Below, in pieces: positions 48,801-60,347 of a DNA stretch of 64,000 nt. The stretch lies in assembly GCA_037179335.1 (NCBI GenBank), contig JAKZHN010000014.1, forward strand, positions 744,001 through 808,000, in the 5' to 3' direction. Within the stretch, counting starts at the first letter, position 1. Every line of letters begins with the position of its first letter. This DNA comes from Cyclaneusma minus. Lineage: Eukaryota; Ascomycota; Leotiomycetes; Marthamycetales; Marthamycetaceae. The notes under the pieces are model-generated. The model saw nothing but the letters and a program-made list of their open reading frames with translations. It was not told where the DNA came from and ran no database searches. Made by a program: the position numbers and the translations under genes.

Positions 48801-51800
48801 CCCGCAAGACTGAAGCGACTCGAAATCGTGAAATACCCCAAGAGTTAGACGTGCCGCATCCCGTCCGCCTCGACGCGTAGCCCAACTTTCACCAACACCT
48901 CCTCCGACCCGCCATTCGCCAGCACCATAAAACTCGCCACCGCGACTTGACTCATCGTGTGCTGGAATTTCCACTGTGGCAATTATTACTGTCCCGCTTC
49001 AAAAGTCAAAATCTTCGCAGCGCTGCAAGGAAGCATTGGGCGGCATTCAGACTCGGGGATACCTCGTCAAGCTTCACATCTCGAACGACGGCTCGGGCGG
49101 GTGGTCCCTTTTGGCGTGCACCCGTAGCCAGCCTACTTCCCAGCGCGTGGCCCCCAAGCAATCTCGCAGGGGCACAACAGCTGCTCCCGCTATCCGTCAT
49201 CAATCAAATCCCCAGCGATCAGCGGCCCCAGCAAACGGACTGCTACAGCTCAATTACTGCGCGCTTAGCGTGAGTTGTGAGCGCTGAAGCGACGCCAAGA
49301 ACATTGCCGACAGCGAAAGTATCTCGCGAGACAGCTGAGCGGCGTTTGTAACTTCATCACTGCAAAGCTCCAAGAAGCACATTATCATCTCTCCGTCACC
49401 AATCTTCATTTCCCTCCTGGAAAATAATTCCCAAGGGATTTCTTAGGTGGCGGATTTTGCTTCGTCAACTGACCAGCCGCCTGAGCGCCGCCGTGCCATC
49501 TTCAGCGCTGCTGCATTCCCGTCTTCCACCAACTCTGGTCATATTCAGCCCTTTCTCACCACGTCCACCACGCTCCATCATCCTCTCGCCCGCCGCTCGA
49601 CACTCTCAATTTCTCACCAGCTCTTCAGCTCCGCGACCACGGCACAATCTAAGAAGTTGGCTGCCTCTCATTCGGCCTTCAGATCCGGGTGAGTTTCCAG
49701 CATTATGCCACCATCCCTCCCTCCCATCCCATCACCCTTCCATTTCAAAGCTTCCAGTCCCCTTGCACAGCCTCAAGATTAAGAGTTTCGTGCCGTCCAT
49801 GCTACTTCAACCGAGTGTACCCGTTGTGCTCACTCGTACTAAGTATGCGATGAGCCGTTGCCGTGTCCCCTAGGGGCACGCGATGGCGGTTGCAAGAATA
49901 AGGGAAGTCCCGCACCTGGTGGCACGGTGACTCAGTGAGAGTTCGCTGTCTCGTGAGAAGTTGGTGTTTTGGCTAGGCAGCGGACGGCTTGAAATTCAAC
50001 GAACGAACACCCCTTGAAAATCAAGCTCGAGAAATGCTACTCTGCAACTTGCAAGCGCATGCACGACTCAGTCCTGCAGTATGTGTAGAATCATCACAAG
50101 CAAACGCAGGCCAACTCTCTCAAGTGTTAAGCCAGGGCAAGCAGGCGGCTATTCTGCACCATATTCCAACACTCTAGCTGCCACGGCCTCCCCCGTTCAG
50201 CCTTCCATGGCATGGGCGGGAACACACAAGCCGAGCCGGGCCTTGGGGTCCAGCGTTTTCTTACTTGTCGAGTCTGCGAGACAAGGGTCATCCCGCCTGG
50301 AGGTCAAGTCGGTTTGGCGTGGAAAGGAGGCTTGTCCAGTTGGGGCAGTGTCTGCAGCTTAGCACTGTGCTAGCACAGTGGATTTAACAAGTCTGCAGCA
50401 TCCATGGATGCTGGTCCGCCTTGCACACCATCGCTCTCCGCTGGTCTCCACTAGGGCCATGCATTCGTAGAAGTGCTGGAACGCGGCCTGATTGGACGGC
50501 GGGGCAGAGGCACTGTTGAGAAGTACGAGCACCGACAGACACCACCAACGACTGCATCGCCACTTAGTAGACTCGCAGACTTCTTCTCTCAAGATTTCTG
50601 CTCCGTCTTCAGTTCCATCTCTCACAACACTCGACTACCTCTGCATCTGTCACGGCCCGCTAATCAGCTCGGCCGCTTGAGTTTAGTTTTACCACCGAGT
50701 CTGTTTTCCATCGAGCAGCTGCGGATGCCCTGAGTCCACTCACCGTTGGTCTTGCAGTCGCAAAGTCTATCTGCCGCTACGATCCTGACCAGACTTTCAA
50801 GGCTTCCGCGAAACCGACCAAGTCGCCCGCCCTTCGCCACTACTGGCTACTCAGGAACAGAATTTCCCAACATCTCGAACCTTACTGGACAGCGATCTCC
50901 CTCACGTAGCACCTCTAGGCCAGCAGGACACTTTAGAATCAAGAAGTTCGACGTGGCCAGTCACGGAGCGCTGATTTCGGCTGACGGATTCGGATTTTAA
51001 TTGCTGGAGCCAAGGTTCGGCTACGTCTTCGAAGACTCTGCTGAGCCGCCTTCTGCGACATCGTAGAACTCTACATTGGCCGCTGTAGACGCACGAGAGG
51101 CTTCTTCGACCGTGCTCGGGAAAAAGTACCTTACTGCACGTCAATCCGGTAGGCGTGCGTCGACTTCTTCGCAAAAGCACTTGCTGCCGCTGCCGCTGCC
51201 ACCGCCCCAACCCAACTGGCCGCGCATTACCTCCTCACCACCCTCTAGCGTCCCAGACCACTTTCCTCTCTCTACCGAATCACTGTCTCCCCCCCATCGC
51301 CTCCGCCTGTCTCCATATTGCAATTACTTTCTGGTAGCCAACCAGCACGCTCCGTCGCACCTTCTCCACAGAAGACTACTGCGACTACTCCGCCTAAGCC
51401 GACTATTGACTCTCGGGCCCTCGCGGGAGGAAGGAAGCGGCCCTTTGCAGAAACCTTAGAAAGTGGCATAGTGCCTGAAGTGCTCCACCGGACGAGGGAA
51501 GGAGCCATAACCGTGTGCTAAGCTCAGAAGGCGCCAGCAAGACATAAGACACGAAGGCCCGTCGACAGTCTAACTTTGTGCCCGCGAGGACAGCTGACAG
51601 ACTTCTTTGCGACGACTGAGCAGCTCCCACCGCTACTCTTTCGCACCCTCTCTTGGTCTTGTCGACGGCAGTTCGTACCACTTCTCCACTGCACTCATTA
51701 ATCTCTTCTTCACCTTCTCGACCGTTTAGGCAGCGGAGTCTGACAGATTTTGACCATTTCGACAGCGGGTGTCTGCTTTTGATCGAGGTGAGGGTTGAGA

Positions 51801-52210
51801 GAGATTGGGCTGTTTGGGTGGTCGCGTGCACAACTATCGGCGACTCAGCGTTCTCGGTACCGAGCCTACCCACAACTCACAGCCTCGCGGTTACTCACAA
51901 CCTGGGACGGCCAAAGGACATTTTCCTCTATTCGACTTTGATTTTCGGGACCAGCCCCTCTTTAAAGAGCGGGAGCGCCCATTTTCCCAAGCGCCTTCAC
52001 CCGCTCCGCCTTTCAGCCGCTTGACTCGAGAGAACTTCGACCCGCGACTACCTTTCAAAACACCGCTTCGAAGCATAGCACTCGAGTCTCGATTCTCACT
52101 ACCACCAAACCCTCATTAATCTTCGAAACGAGCAGCTTGGAAGCAACTAACTTAATTTCTCTCGCTCACCAAACACCGCCACCGTGGCGATCTACTCCCA
52201 TTCCTCGAGA
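45843..52210. other. Gene-poor right flank and long region upstream of the Zn2Cys6 gene
   Basis: G+C returns to normal at about 45843. No domain-bearing frame is seen from 45.8 to 49.4 kb. From 49.4 to 52.2 kb the plus strand is pyrimidine-rich and contains coding-like scraps (near 51.9-52.1 kb: GHFPLFDFDFRDQPLFKE) that might be unannotated exons or a long leader of the regulator gene. Confidence 0.4.
47087..47128. repeat. Minisatellite with 14-bp period (CAAGATCCAA)
   Basis: CAAGATCCAA recurs near 47087, 47102 and 47116 at about 14-bp spacing, with related CAAGATTCAAGATCA words near 47025-47040. Confidence 0.7.
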
Positions 52211-53876
52211 ATGTCGTATCCGGAGCATCCGGGAGGCCCCTATCCCCCTCGCGAAGGCCAATCCCAATACCCCCCTCCCCCCAGCGACGACGACCGCGCG
52301 CGCGCCTACCATGCCCGCGGCCCTCCTCCGCAGCAGCAGCAGCCAGTAACGCTTCCTTCCATCGCCAGTCCTTACGAACAGCCTTATGGACATCCGGCAA
52401 ATGGCTATGATCCGAGAGGCTATGCTCCGCAAGACCCTTACAGGAATCCTCCGCCGATGCAGCAGATGGGTTATCGGGATGATAGGGCTTATGGAGGAGG
52501 GCAGGGGGATTATGGAAGGATGCCGCAGCAGCAGCACCAGCAGCAGATGGCTTTTACGCAGAGTGCGCCGAGGCAGAGGACGGCTATCGCTTGTCGGTAT
52601 TGTAGGAGACGGAAGGTGAGTGCAGAGATGATGATACGTTGTGGATTTGCGCGATTTTGCAGTTTGCGATTTGCTCTGTCGGGCTGCCTTTGAGCTGCGG
52701 CAAGATTCCGTGCTGGTTTCTTAAGAGTCGGGTTTGTGCGGGAACTAGGCAGCAGCCGTGAACCCGCCGTGAGCCAGCAAGCGCTGAACGGTGGATCCCA
52801 TGGATCTTCGAACTTGGGACTGCCCATCTTCGCCAACGGGGTTCTACACCTCAAGTATCCGCATTCCAGATGCCCCCTTGTGCAAACCACATACGTTACC
52901 CTCCCAAAAGCCCCCGCGTTCATCTCATAGTCAAATTCACCTCATGCTAACATTCTCCCCCCTCTAGATCCGCTGCTCGGGCTTCGACCAATCCCCTGAA
53001 GGCCGCTGCAGCAACTGTCAACGCTTCCAACAAGAATGCATCTTCACGCCCGTCTCCTCGCAAGCCCAAGCCTTCGTCCCTGCCCACGCCGCCTTCCCCC
53101 ACATGCGCCCGGGCAACATGACTCTAGGTCCTGACGGCCGCCCACGACAAACGTATCCACAACCACAGTTGTATGGTGCTCATGGCCAACCTTTGGGACC
53201 TTTACCTCCAGGTGTTCCTATGCAGCAAGGTGTCGGTATGGCACAGGGTCAGCCGCATCCGGGCTACGAATATGCGATTCCTAGTCCAACAAGTTCGCAT
53301 GGGGGAAGTTATGGGGGCTATGCTGATGAGCAGAGAAGGAGTGCTGGACCGAGCGGACATCATGGTGCGCAGGGACAAGAGACGAGGAAGAGACCAAGTG
53401 CGGAGGCGCATCATGGGGTACTGCCACCGCCGGTTCCGGGACAGGGTGGAAGTGGGGCAGGAGGGGCTTATGAAGGCATGGGTGTGAGGAGGAGAGCGAG
53501 TGGTGATCCGGAGGTTTTGAAATTGCCGCCTGTTACGGCGAGGGATGGGCAGGCGACGAGCAATTATTCGCCGGGGTCGAGTACTAGTTCGACGAGTGCG
53601 CTGCAGATGGGAGGGCAGCACGGTGGACATGAAGGGTTGCCGGTTTTGACGAGGACGCCGCCGCCAAGGACGAGCCCGAGTATGCAGCTGCAGGCGGAGC
53701 AGGCTGTGCAGGCTGCGCAGAGACAAGCTGGCCATGGTGAGCAGAGACAGGGCGAGCAAGGAAGACCGGAGAGGGGGGAGAGGGCGGATCCGATGGCGAT
53801 TGGAAATATTATGGAGCAGAGGCCGGTGTCGGATGTTGATAGTAAGATGTTGGGGAGGTTGAACCGGAAGAATTAG
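52211..53876 (+). CDS. Zn2Cys6 binuclear-cluster transcription factor
   Basis: Exon 1 (52211-52615) and exon 2 (52968-53876) join in phase across a 352-bp intron to give 437 residues. The ATG at 52211 is the first in frame. The DNA-binding cluster is C128-x2-C131-x6-C138-x10-C149-x2-C152-x6-C159, with the basic segment CRYCRRRKIRC; the intron falls inside the cluster between Lys135 and Ile136. It is followed by a TPVSSQAQAFVPAHA segment that I have seen in a conserved group of fungal regulators, though I cannot give a name. The N-terminal 120 residues are rich in Pro, Gly, Tyr and Gln, and the C-terminal half is Gly/Gln/Pro-rich and probably disordered. The fungal-specific regulatory middle domain seems absent. 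Nuclear location is expected; targets are unknown. Confidence 0.9.
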
Positions 53877-56417
53877 GAGGGCGAAGCGACTTCGATACGA
53901 CGCCTTGACGGTTTGGTCTGGAGAACCACTATTCACTTCTGGAACGCCTCGGTGCCTCTGTCTTAATAATCTACTTTCAACACCCGACCGGCTGCGCCAA
54001 AAGGGACTTCTTCTGGGAGTTCGGATCTTTACTTGTACGCTCTACGTCACTGGGATGGAATGGAAACTTGGCTGATGGGACGACACGACACGAACACGGA
54101 GCGGAGGGAACAAAGTGGAGGACGAAGTTCCACTGGTTGGAATGGACTCTCCTCCGCAACTTTCCGCCGTCAATAATAACGTCCTCTCGCTTATGACTTT
54201 CTCATCCACGGCTCTTCTGGTTCTGCGACTTGGTGCTGCGATTCTCTGCGTTTCATTCTGTACTGGGAGGTTTACTCGTCCTGGCATTTCTGCTTCTGGG
54301 GAATCCGGGTGGCTTTGCTATGAACTTCTTAGGAGTCGGAGGCTTCACGTCTGGCATTTCTGTTTGGCCGATGCAACGAACTGGGTGAACGAAGATCAGG
54401 TTCTTGGCCGAAGCGGATACAACGGCATCATCGTCTGGTCTCACATCTTTCAAACTCGCGACTCCTCGCTCGACCCCAAAAATCATCGAGCGCCATTTCT
54501 CCTCTCCCCAAAAGGCACCACAAGTACATCGAAAATTCCACAAGGAAACGGAGCAATCCTCGGAGTCAAACTAGCCCATGTTTTTGCGTTCTGCGCGCGA
54601 TCGTTTCTGCTCTATCTGCTCTTGCTGCGCGTAACTTCGTTTGGAGCTGCTATTACTAGAACAGGAAATGCCTCACGGCAAACTTTTACACTCGGGGGTT
54701 TGTCTCTTCTTGCGAAAAACTCAGCGTTGATTTTGCGTTTGTTCGCGGACTTGCTGCGTGCTGCGCGACCAGGTTATCTTTTGGGGCAGATGGGGCATGC
54801 ATGCAATGGGGGGAGCATGGCGTGGTGGAGCGAGATGGAAGACTGAGGCTGAGATTGACATTGGGATTGAGATTGATATTGGGGATATGCTGTGTTATTG
54901 CTGTTGGGCCACATGGCATACGTTTGAAGTTAATGAGGCTCACAGCCTGATGATGGGGAGTTTCATTGGGCTGGATGGATGGATGGATGGATGGATGGAT
55001 GGGCTAGGTAGACGTTGCTAATGAATGAAGGGGTGTTATTTGCTCTGTTTGCTTCTGTTACTTGTTGCGTGGTTTCCTCGGGGATTTCAGGGGGGTGAGA
55101 TGTGTGAGACGGTGGTGATTGGGTGGGTGATGGAATGATGTGATGATGAATGGTAGAGACGTGATGTGCTCGCGAGTGACGAAGTTGGCGAGGAGGTAGA
55201 AGAGGCTCAAGGAAGTCTGGAGAGCCGCATTCCACGTAGGCTCGGGCGAGGAAAATGGTGAGGAAAATGATGAGGAAAATGACACAACGACAGCCGTTTT
55301 CTTGGGCTTTGAGTATAAGGTACCTATTAATGAAGGCACCGAATTGCGAATTTGGACGTTACATGGAAGGCAGCGAGAGATCAGGTAACTATTGGAATAT
55401 GCGGGATTTGGGATGGGATGCGTGGTTTGTGACGCGTCGAGTCGAAGGAGCGAGCGGAGAGGGTAGACGGAGGGTAGGGTGTACCTCGTAACTCCGTAGG
55501 GCTGAGTATTCTCCTCTGAGACATCTACGTACCTATCTTTTTATGTTTTAGAATATATTTTTTATTTATTTGTTATTGAAGCCTCTCAGGCCTACGACAT
55601 AGGTAGCCTTGCAATATCCATATTACGTGGAAACTACCTATGGAAGGGGAAGGTAGGCAGATCCCCGACTGGCACGGGGTGATCAGCTAGGTAATTGCTA
55701 ATAAATGTTGATTTGAGGAAATTCTTCATAGAGGCTGACTGAGTGTACATAGCATACTATATATTATATGTTTTAGGATTTTTGCAAAATACCCGTAGGT
55801 ACGCGCCGGGTTGACCGAAGCTTCCGGAGTGGAGAGGAGAATTTCTTGGATTCTTTTCTGGATCGAGTCGAGATCGTGTTTGCGTTCGCCCAAACATATA
55901 GCCCTGAAACACGAACTGCCAATGCACTGGTCTTGAAACAACGACAATGTGTTGCGTCACTACAAATTCTCCATTTTCCAGGCCGGTTTCAATCGAGGGC
56001 TTGTTCCGAGTCTACCGCTGGCTGGGATACCCGTCCCGTAAATCGGGAGCATAGAAGTCTTGACAGAGTTTGGCTATGCCACTTTGTGACGACTGGTTGC
56101 GCAAATCATCTGAAATTTAAGCTTTGGAAGACGTGTTCGGAGCGGATGACACTGCTAATGCGACCGAAGCTTCGATCTGGCAGACGGCCCTACCCGGCTT
56201 TGGCAAGTAACGTGTGATGGAGAAATATGAACCGCGCCATTCCGGAGTTCTATTTCTCGTGTTTGCGATTGCCATTCTTTCACATCGTCACTTTTCTCGA
56301 TTTGCAGTGGCTGGTGTACTCCAATTTCCAGTCCTCTGTTGAACTGTTCTAACATCTGGTGGATTTGTTAAGTGCCGGAATTGCAACTTCAGCCTTCTTC
56401 GGAAACCAGGTCGAGAA
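53877..56417. other. Intergenic stretch downstream of the regulator gene
   Basis: One long frame (54115-54846) is not supported as a gene (see rejected items). The stretch 55.5-55.8 kb is AT-rich and contains many ACCTA/TAGGT words. No other gene is seen. Confidence 0.4.
54973..55000. repeat. (GGAT)7 microsatellite
   Basis: Seven perfect GGAT units. Confidence 0.95.
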
Positions 56418-57437
56418 ATGAATTTCTCACGGGCGTTACTGACAGCGGTCATGCTTTTCTCCTCTGTCTCTTCCCAAGGAATAGACAAAGGTGCCGACCC
56501 CAGTAAGCCCTTCTCCCATCCCCTCACCACTTTCCCATTCCACCCTTCGCACTCCCCATTACCCAAAACCAACCTCTTACACTCACAGGCGGCAACCTCC
56601 AAATCCTCCTGACCCACCAGTCCCCCCCTCACCCCATCTCCCTCCGCATCCCGCCAACGATCTCCAAAAACTCATCCGACACCTGGATTCCCACCCCCGG
56701 TCAATGGCTAATCGGCAACTGGTACTGGACACACTCCAACCAGCCCATCTACCAATCCTGGTCCAACCAAATCCTCACGCTCCTCCCGCTCATCTCCCCC
56801 ACCGTTGCCAATCTCTCCACAACCCAGCAACAGTTCTTCACCTACCAATTCGCCAATTCCTCCGACCTTCACTATTTCTACGGCATAGCGCCCGCTAGCA
56901 AGCTGCACGACACGAACGGGAAGAGTTTTGAACCGCCTGATTCGCACGATTGGCACCCATCAGGCCTTTTTGCGAAGCTGCCGGTGGGGAATACGTTGGA
57001 AGTGCTGGCGTGGGGATATGATTCGGTGGGGTTTCCGTACGCGGTGGTGTACGAGACAAAGACAACGGGTGAGAGTACCAGTGGGTTGGATTATATTAGT
57101 AAGAATGCGGAGGGGCCGAGTGAGGTGACGGTGAAGGAGATTGAGAAGGCGGTCAGGGGATGTGGGAACGAGGAGTTGGTGGCGAATTTGGAGAATGTGA
57201 GAAGGTTGCCGTATGATGGGATCAGGGTGGGGATGGAGTTTCCGATGTGTAATGCTAGTTGTATGCTGAATGGTGAGTGCAGTGAGTTTAGGGGAGAAAG
57301 AGATGGCTGACGGGGAAGGGGCGCGGTGGAGATGGTGATTGGTGAAGTTGAAAGGGATGTTGGCTAACTGAGAGACAGCGTATACCGGGCTAGAGCAGTA
57401 TCTGCTGCCACATTACAGCAGTTTTCTTATGGGGTAG
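56418..57437 (+). CDS. Secreted lipocalin-like protein
   Basis: Three exons (56418-56502, 56589-57272, 57379-57437) give 275 residues; intron 2 has a clear CTAAC branch point. Residues 1-20 form a signal peptide ending in SVSSQ. A Trp-rich strand (GQWLIGNWYWTHSNQP, 66-81) resembles the G-x-W start of lipocalin barrels. A later LEVLAWGYDS..YAVVYETKT segment and GLDYISKNAEGPSEVTVKEI match the layout of fungal lipocalin-like proteins (EVLGWG..VTYFAKT..GIDIYS..GLSEETVEKI). Lipocalins bind small hydrophobic molecules; the ligand here is unknown. Several N-x-S/T sites and a Cys pair (CNASC) fit secretion. Third codon positions are strongly C-rich to about 56900 and G-rich afterwards within one exon. 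Confidence 0.65.
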
Positions 57438-57841
57438 CTTCACTGGTCGCTGGAGTAATCAGGGGCGAGAGCGAGTATGTTGTTGTCGGAAAGTTCGTGC
57501 TAGTTACTGCAGGACTACTACCGAGCTTAGTAGTCAAATTCCTTTCATATCTCAAAGCAAATTACTGGTATACCTCGGCAATCGAATCGAACACATCTGC
57601 AGATGACGACAAGTAGTTATTGGGACGGCAGGTTTCTGGACTGTCAACGGGCTAGAATCCAGAATGGCAACCGAACTTCACTTTGAGATGCCCAATGCGA
57701 ATCGATCAAACGAAACGAAGCGGTGGTATTGAGATGGCTGAGAGAGAAATCTGGATTCGGAAAGTGATGGGAAACGCGGCCGTACATATTTCAAGTTCGT
57801 CAGTTCAGCAAAACATCCAATTCTCCTCTTCACACAATCCC

Positions 57842-59455
57842 TCAAATTCCCCGACACTTGATAAAGATACTCTTGACCTCCGTGAACTCCTCCAAGCTCT
57901 CAAAGTACCCCTCTCTTCCCACGCCACTTCCCTTCCAGCCCCCAAACGGCAGATCATTGGTATGCGTTGGACTTGCGCAGTTGACACCAACCATCCCACT
58001 CTCCAACTTCTTGCTCACGCGTATCGCGCGTTCCAGATCCTTTGTCCACACGCACGCAAACAGGCCAAACTCGGTATCGTTGGCTTTGGCAATGACTTCT
58101 GCCTCCGTCTTGAACGTGTTGATCACCAGCACCGGGCCAAAAATCTCTTCTTTCATGATGCGACTATCTTCGGGCTGGTCGAGGAAGATGACTGGCTGTA
58201 CAGCTAGGTCCTTGCTCTTTTCTTTCTCCGTCGCTGCTCCGTCTGTGTTGTTGAAGTCGATGACGTCCTTGCCTGATTGCTTGCCCAGCTCAATATACTT
58301 CATCACTGTCTCATACTGTATCTTATCTGCTTGCGGTCCATGACCGACATTCCCATCCATCGGATCCCCTGTTTTTCTCATCGCAGCCATGTCCTTGAAC
58401 GCTTGCACAAACTTCTCTGCAACACCTTCTTGCACGTATATCCTGCTGTTTGCCATGCAAATCTGGCCGCTGTTGAAGAAGATTCCAAAGTTGGTCCCTT
58501 TTACAGCTTCTTCGATATCTGCATCGTCGAAGATCAAGGCTGGGCCTTTGCCACCAAGCTCAAACACTACTTTCTTTAAGTTGCTCTGCGCGGCAGCGAC
58601 TTGGATGACTCGACCTGTGCGCGTGCTGCCGGTGAAGGACAGACAGCGGATTCGCATGTGTGAGGCCATTGCTGCTCCGGACTTTTGGCCGTGTCCGTGC
58701 AGGACATTGATCACACCAGGCGGAAAGCCGCACTCAGCGATCCATTGGCAGACCTTCCATATCTATGCGAGAAAAGCATTAGCATTAGGGCATTCTCTTC
58801 ACTTCCGACTACTTACGGAAAGAGGCGCCTTCTCACTAGTCTTCAACACCACACAGTTCCCCGCCGCCAGCGCCGGCGCAACCTTATTAAACATCGCTAG
58901 TGGAACATTCCACGGCACAATGAATCCCACAACACCAAACGGCTGTCTCAAACTCATGTTCAGAAACCCGGCAGTATTCAAGCTAGTGTTTCCGCGCGCA
59001 TACAAAGCTTCTGCGTAGTAGCTGAACTTGCTGGCCCCTGCGTCGTGGTTGGTGGCGACGGGGCGGCCCATGGATATGGCATCCAGAGATGCGAGCTCGG
59101 GTACGTTGCTTGTTAGCTTTTCGGCAAGCTTTTTGAAGGGGATGCCGCGAGCAGGTGCGGAAAGGGAGGACCAGGCTGGGAAGGCGGCTTCGGCGGCTGA
59201 GACGGCGGTGTTGACATCGTCGAGGGATGCTTCGTGGACTGTGAGAGTTGTCAGTTTTGGGTCGAAGGAAGGGTGGAGGAGAGGACCTTTGGCTACGACC
59301 TCGCCGGAATATGGAGAATAGAGATCGAACGTCTCCTTGGTGGATGAAGGCACGAACTTGAAGCGAGTGTCAGTATTTCTTTACCTGAAGGGCTCGAAGG
59401 GAAGTCCTCTCACTTCATTGTTGATGAACAACTGAGCTTCAGGTAGGTCGGTCAT
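57842..59455 (-). CDS. NAD(P)-dependent aldehyde dehydrogenase
   Basis: Three exons (59455-59414, 59356-58817, 58762-57842) give 500 residues, the usual ALDH length. The join INNE-FVPSSTKETFDLYSP restores the family's N-terminal strand. Motifs include PWNVPLAM, SFTGSTRTGR (236-245), VFELGGKGP with general base E262, and FFNSGQIC with nucleophile C296. PFGGWKGSGVGREG and YFESLEEFTEVKS near the end are typical. It oxidises an aldehyde to the acid with NAD(P)+; the subgroup resembles fungal vanillin/salicylaldehyde/betaine aldehyde dehydrogenase-like enzymes, but the substrate is not determined. It is divergent from a GMC oxidoreductase across 0.9 kb. No signal peptide is present, so it is cytosolic. 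Confidence 0.95.
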
Positions 59456-60347
59456 GGCTTCAGATCTTGCCAGAGCTTCCTTTACTTGCAAGGTCCACTT
59501 TCAAAGCTTCTCCCACATCACTTATCTAGGAAGGAGGTCTCAGGTCTATATAGCCCCGCAGCTGTGTGACAGCTGCGACCTTAAATCTTGTTCAACGGAG
59601 TACAAAGACCCTTCGCCAACCCCTCACCGAGTTCTGATCGACATCATGGGACAGTTTCTATTCACGGATAAAGCCTCGTGCAGGACAACTGCAACAATGC
59701 GAGCGGCACGTTGCGTTGTTTCGTATGGCCCAGAACGATTTTCGGTAACCCCGAAGGATTTCTTAGCGCGCTCATATCCTTGGCACATTTTCTGATATCA
59801 GATTTCGTTATTTCTATCATCAGTTATATGCGTTTGTCACCTTCTTGATTCGGACATTGCTATTATTCACTCACTCATGTTGTTTTCAGTCCCCGCTGCT
59901 TTCGATTATTCGGATCGCCATGTTCTTGGACGACGACATGTGGTTGCGAGCCGCTTGAGCTCGTGGTACGCTATTGTAGGGGATGCACTAATTGGGCTTT
60001 CCCCTAGCCAAACTCGAGGTTCCAGATGACGCAGGTCGAATTGGGTTGCCAACATCAACCATGATACTTCGTATCTTCATTTCAAGAGTGAGTCGGGCAG
60101 TCAATTCCTTCACGGCACGCAATCAAACCCACGGTCACGTGACCTTTACTCCGCACGCATACCGTGGGGCCAGCTGCAGCTTTTGACCGATCGAGATTGT
60201 TGCATAATCTCGACGTCGGCCATAGGAAACTCCGATGTATCTTTGCTTTTGCTGAAGGTGGTACGAAGGAGGCATCCTCTTTCTTGTCAGTGAACTTGTG
60301 CTCACAGTACTATTCCATTGCGGCATCTTCACATCACTGAAGTCGAG
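59456..60347. promoter_or_regulatory. Shared promoter region of the ALDH and GMC genes
   Basis: An 892-bp gap lies between two divergent starts. No gene is supported inside it. It must hold the promoters of both enzymes; no specific operator is identified. Confidence 0.45.

Noticed and set aside
54115..54846. 243-codon open frame on the plus strand
   Set aside because: It lies in the probable 3' region of the regulator gene, has no recognisable motif, and its composition resembles the noncoding surroundings.
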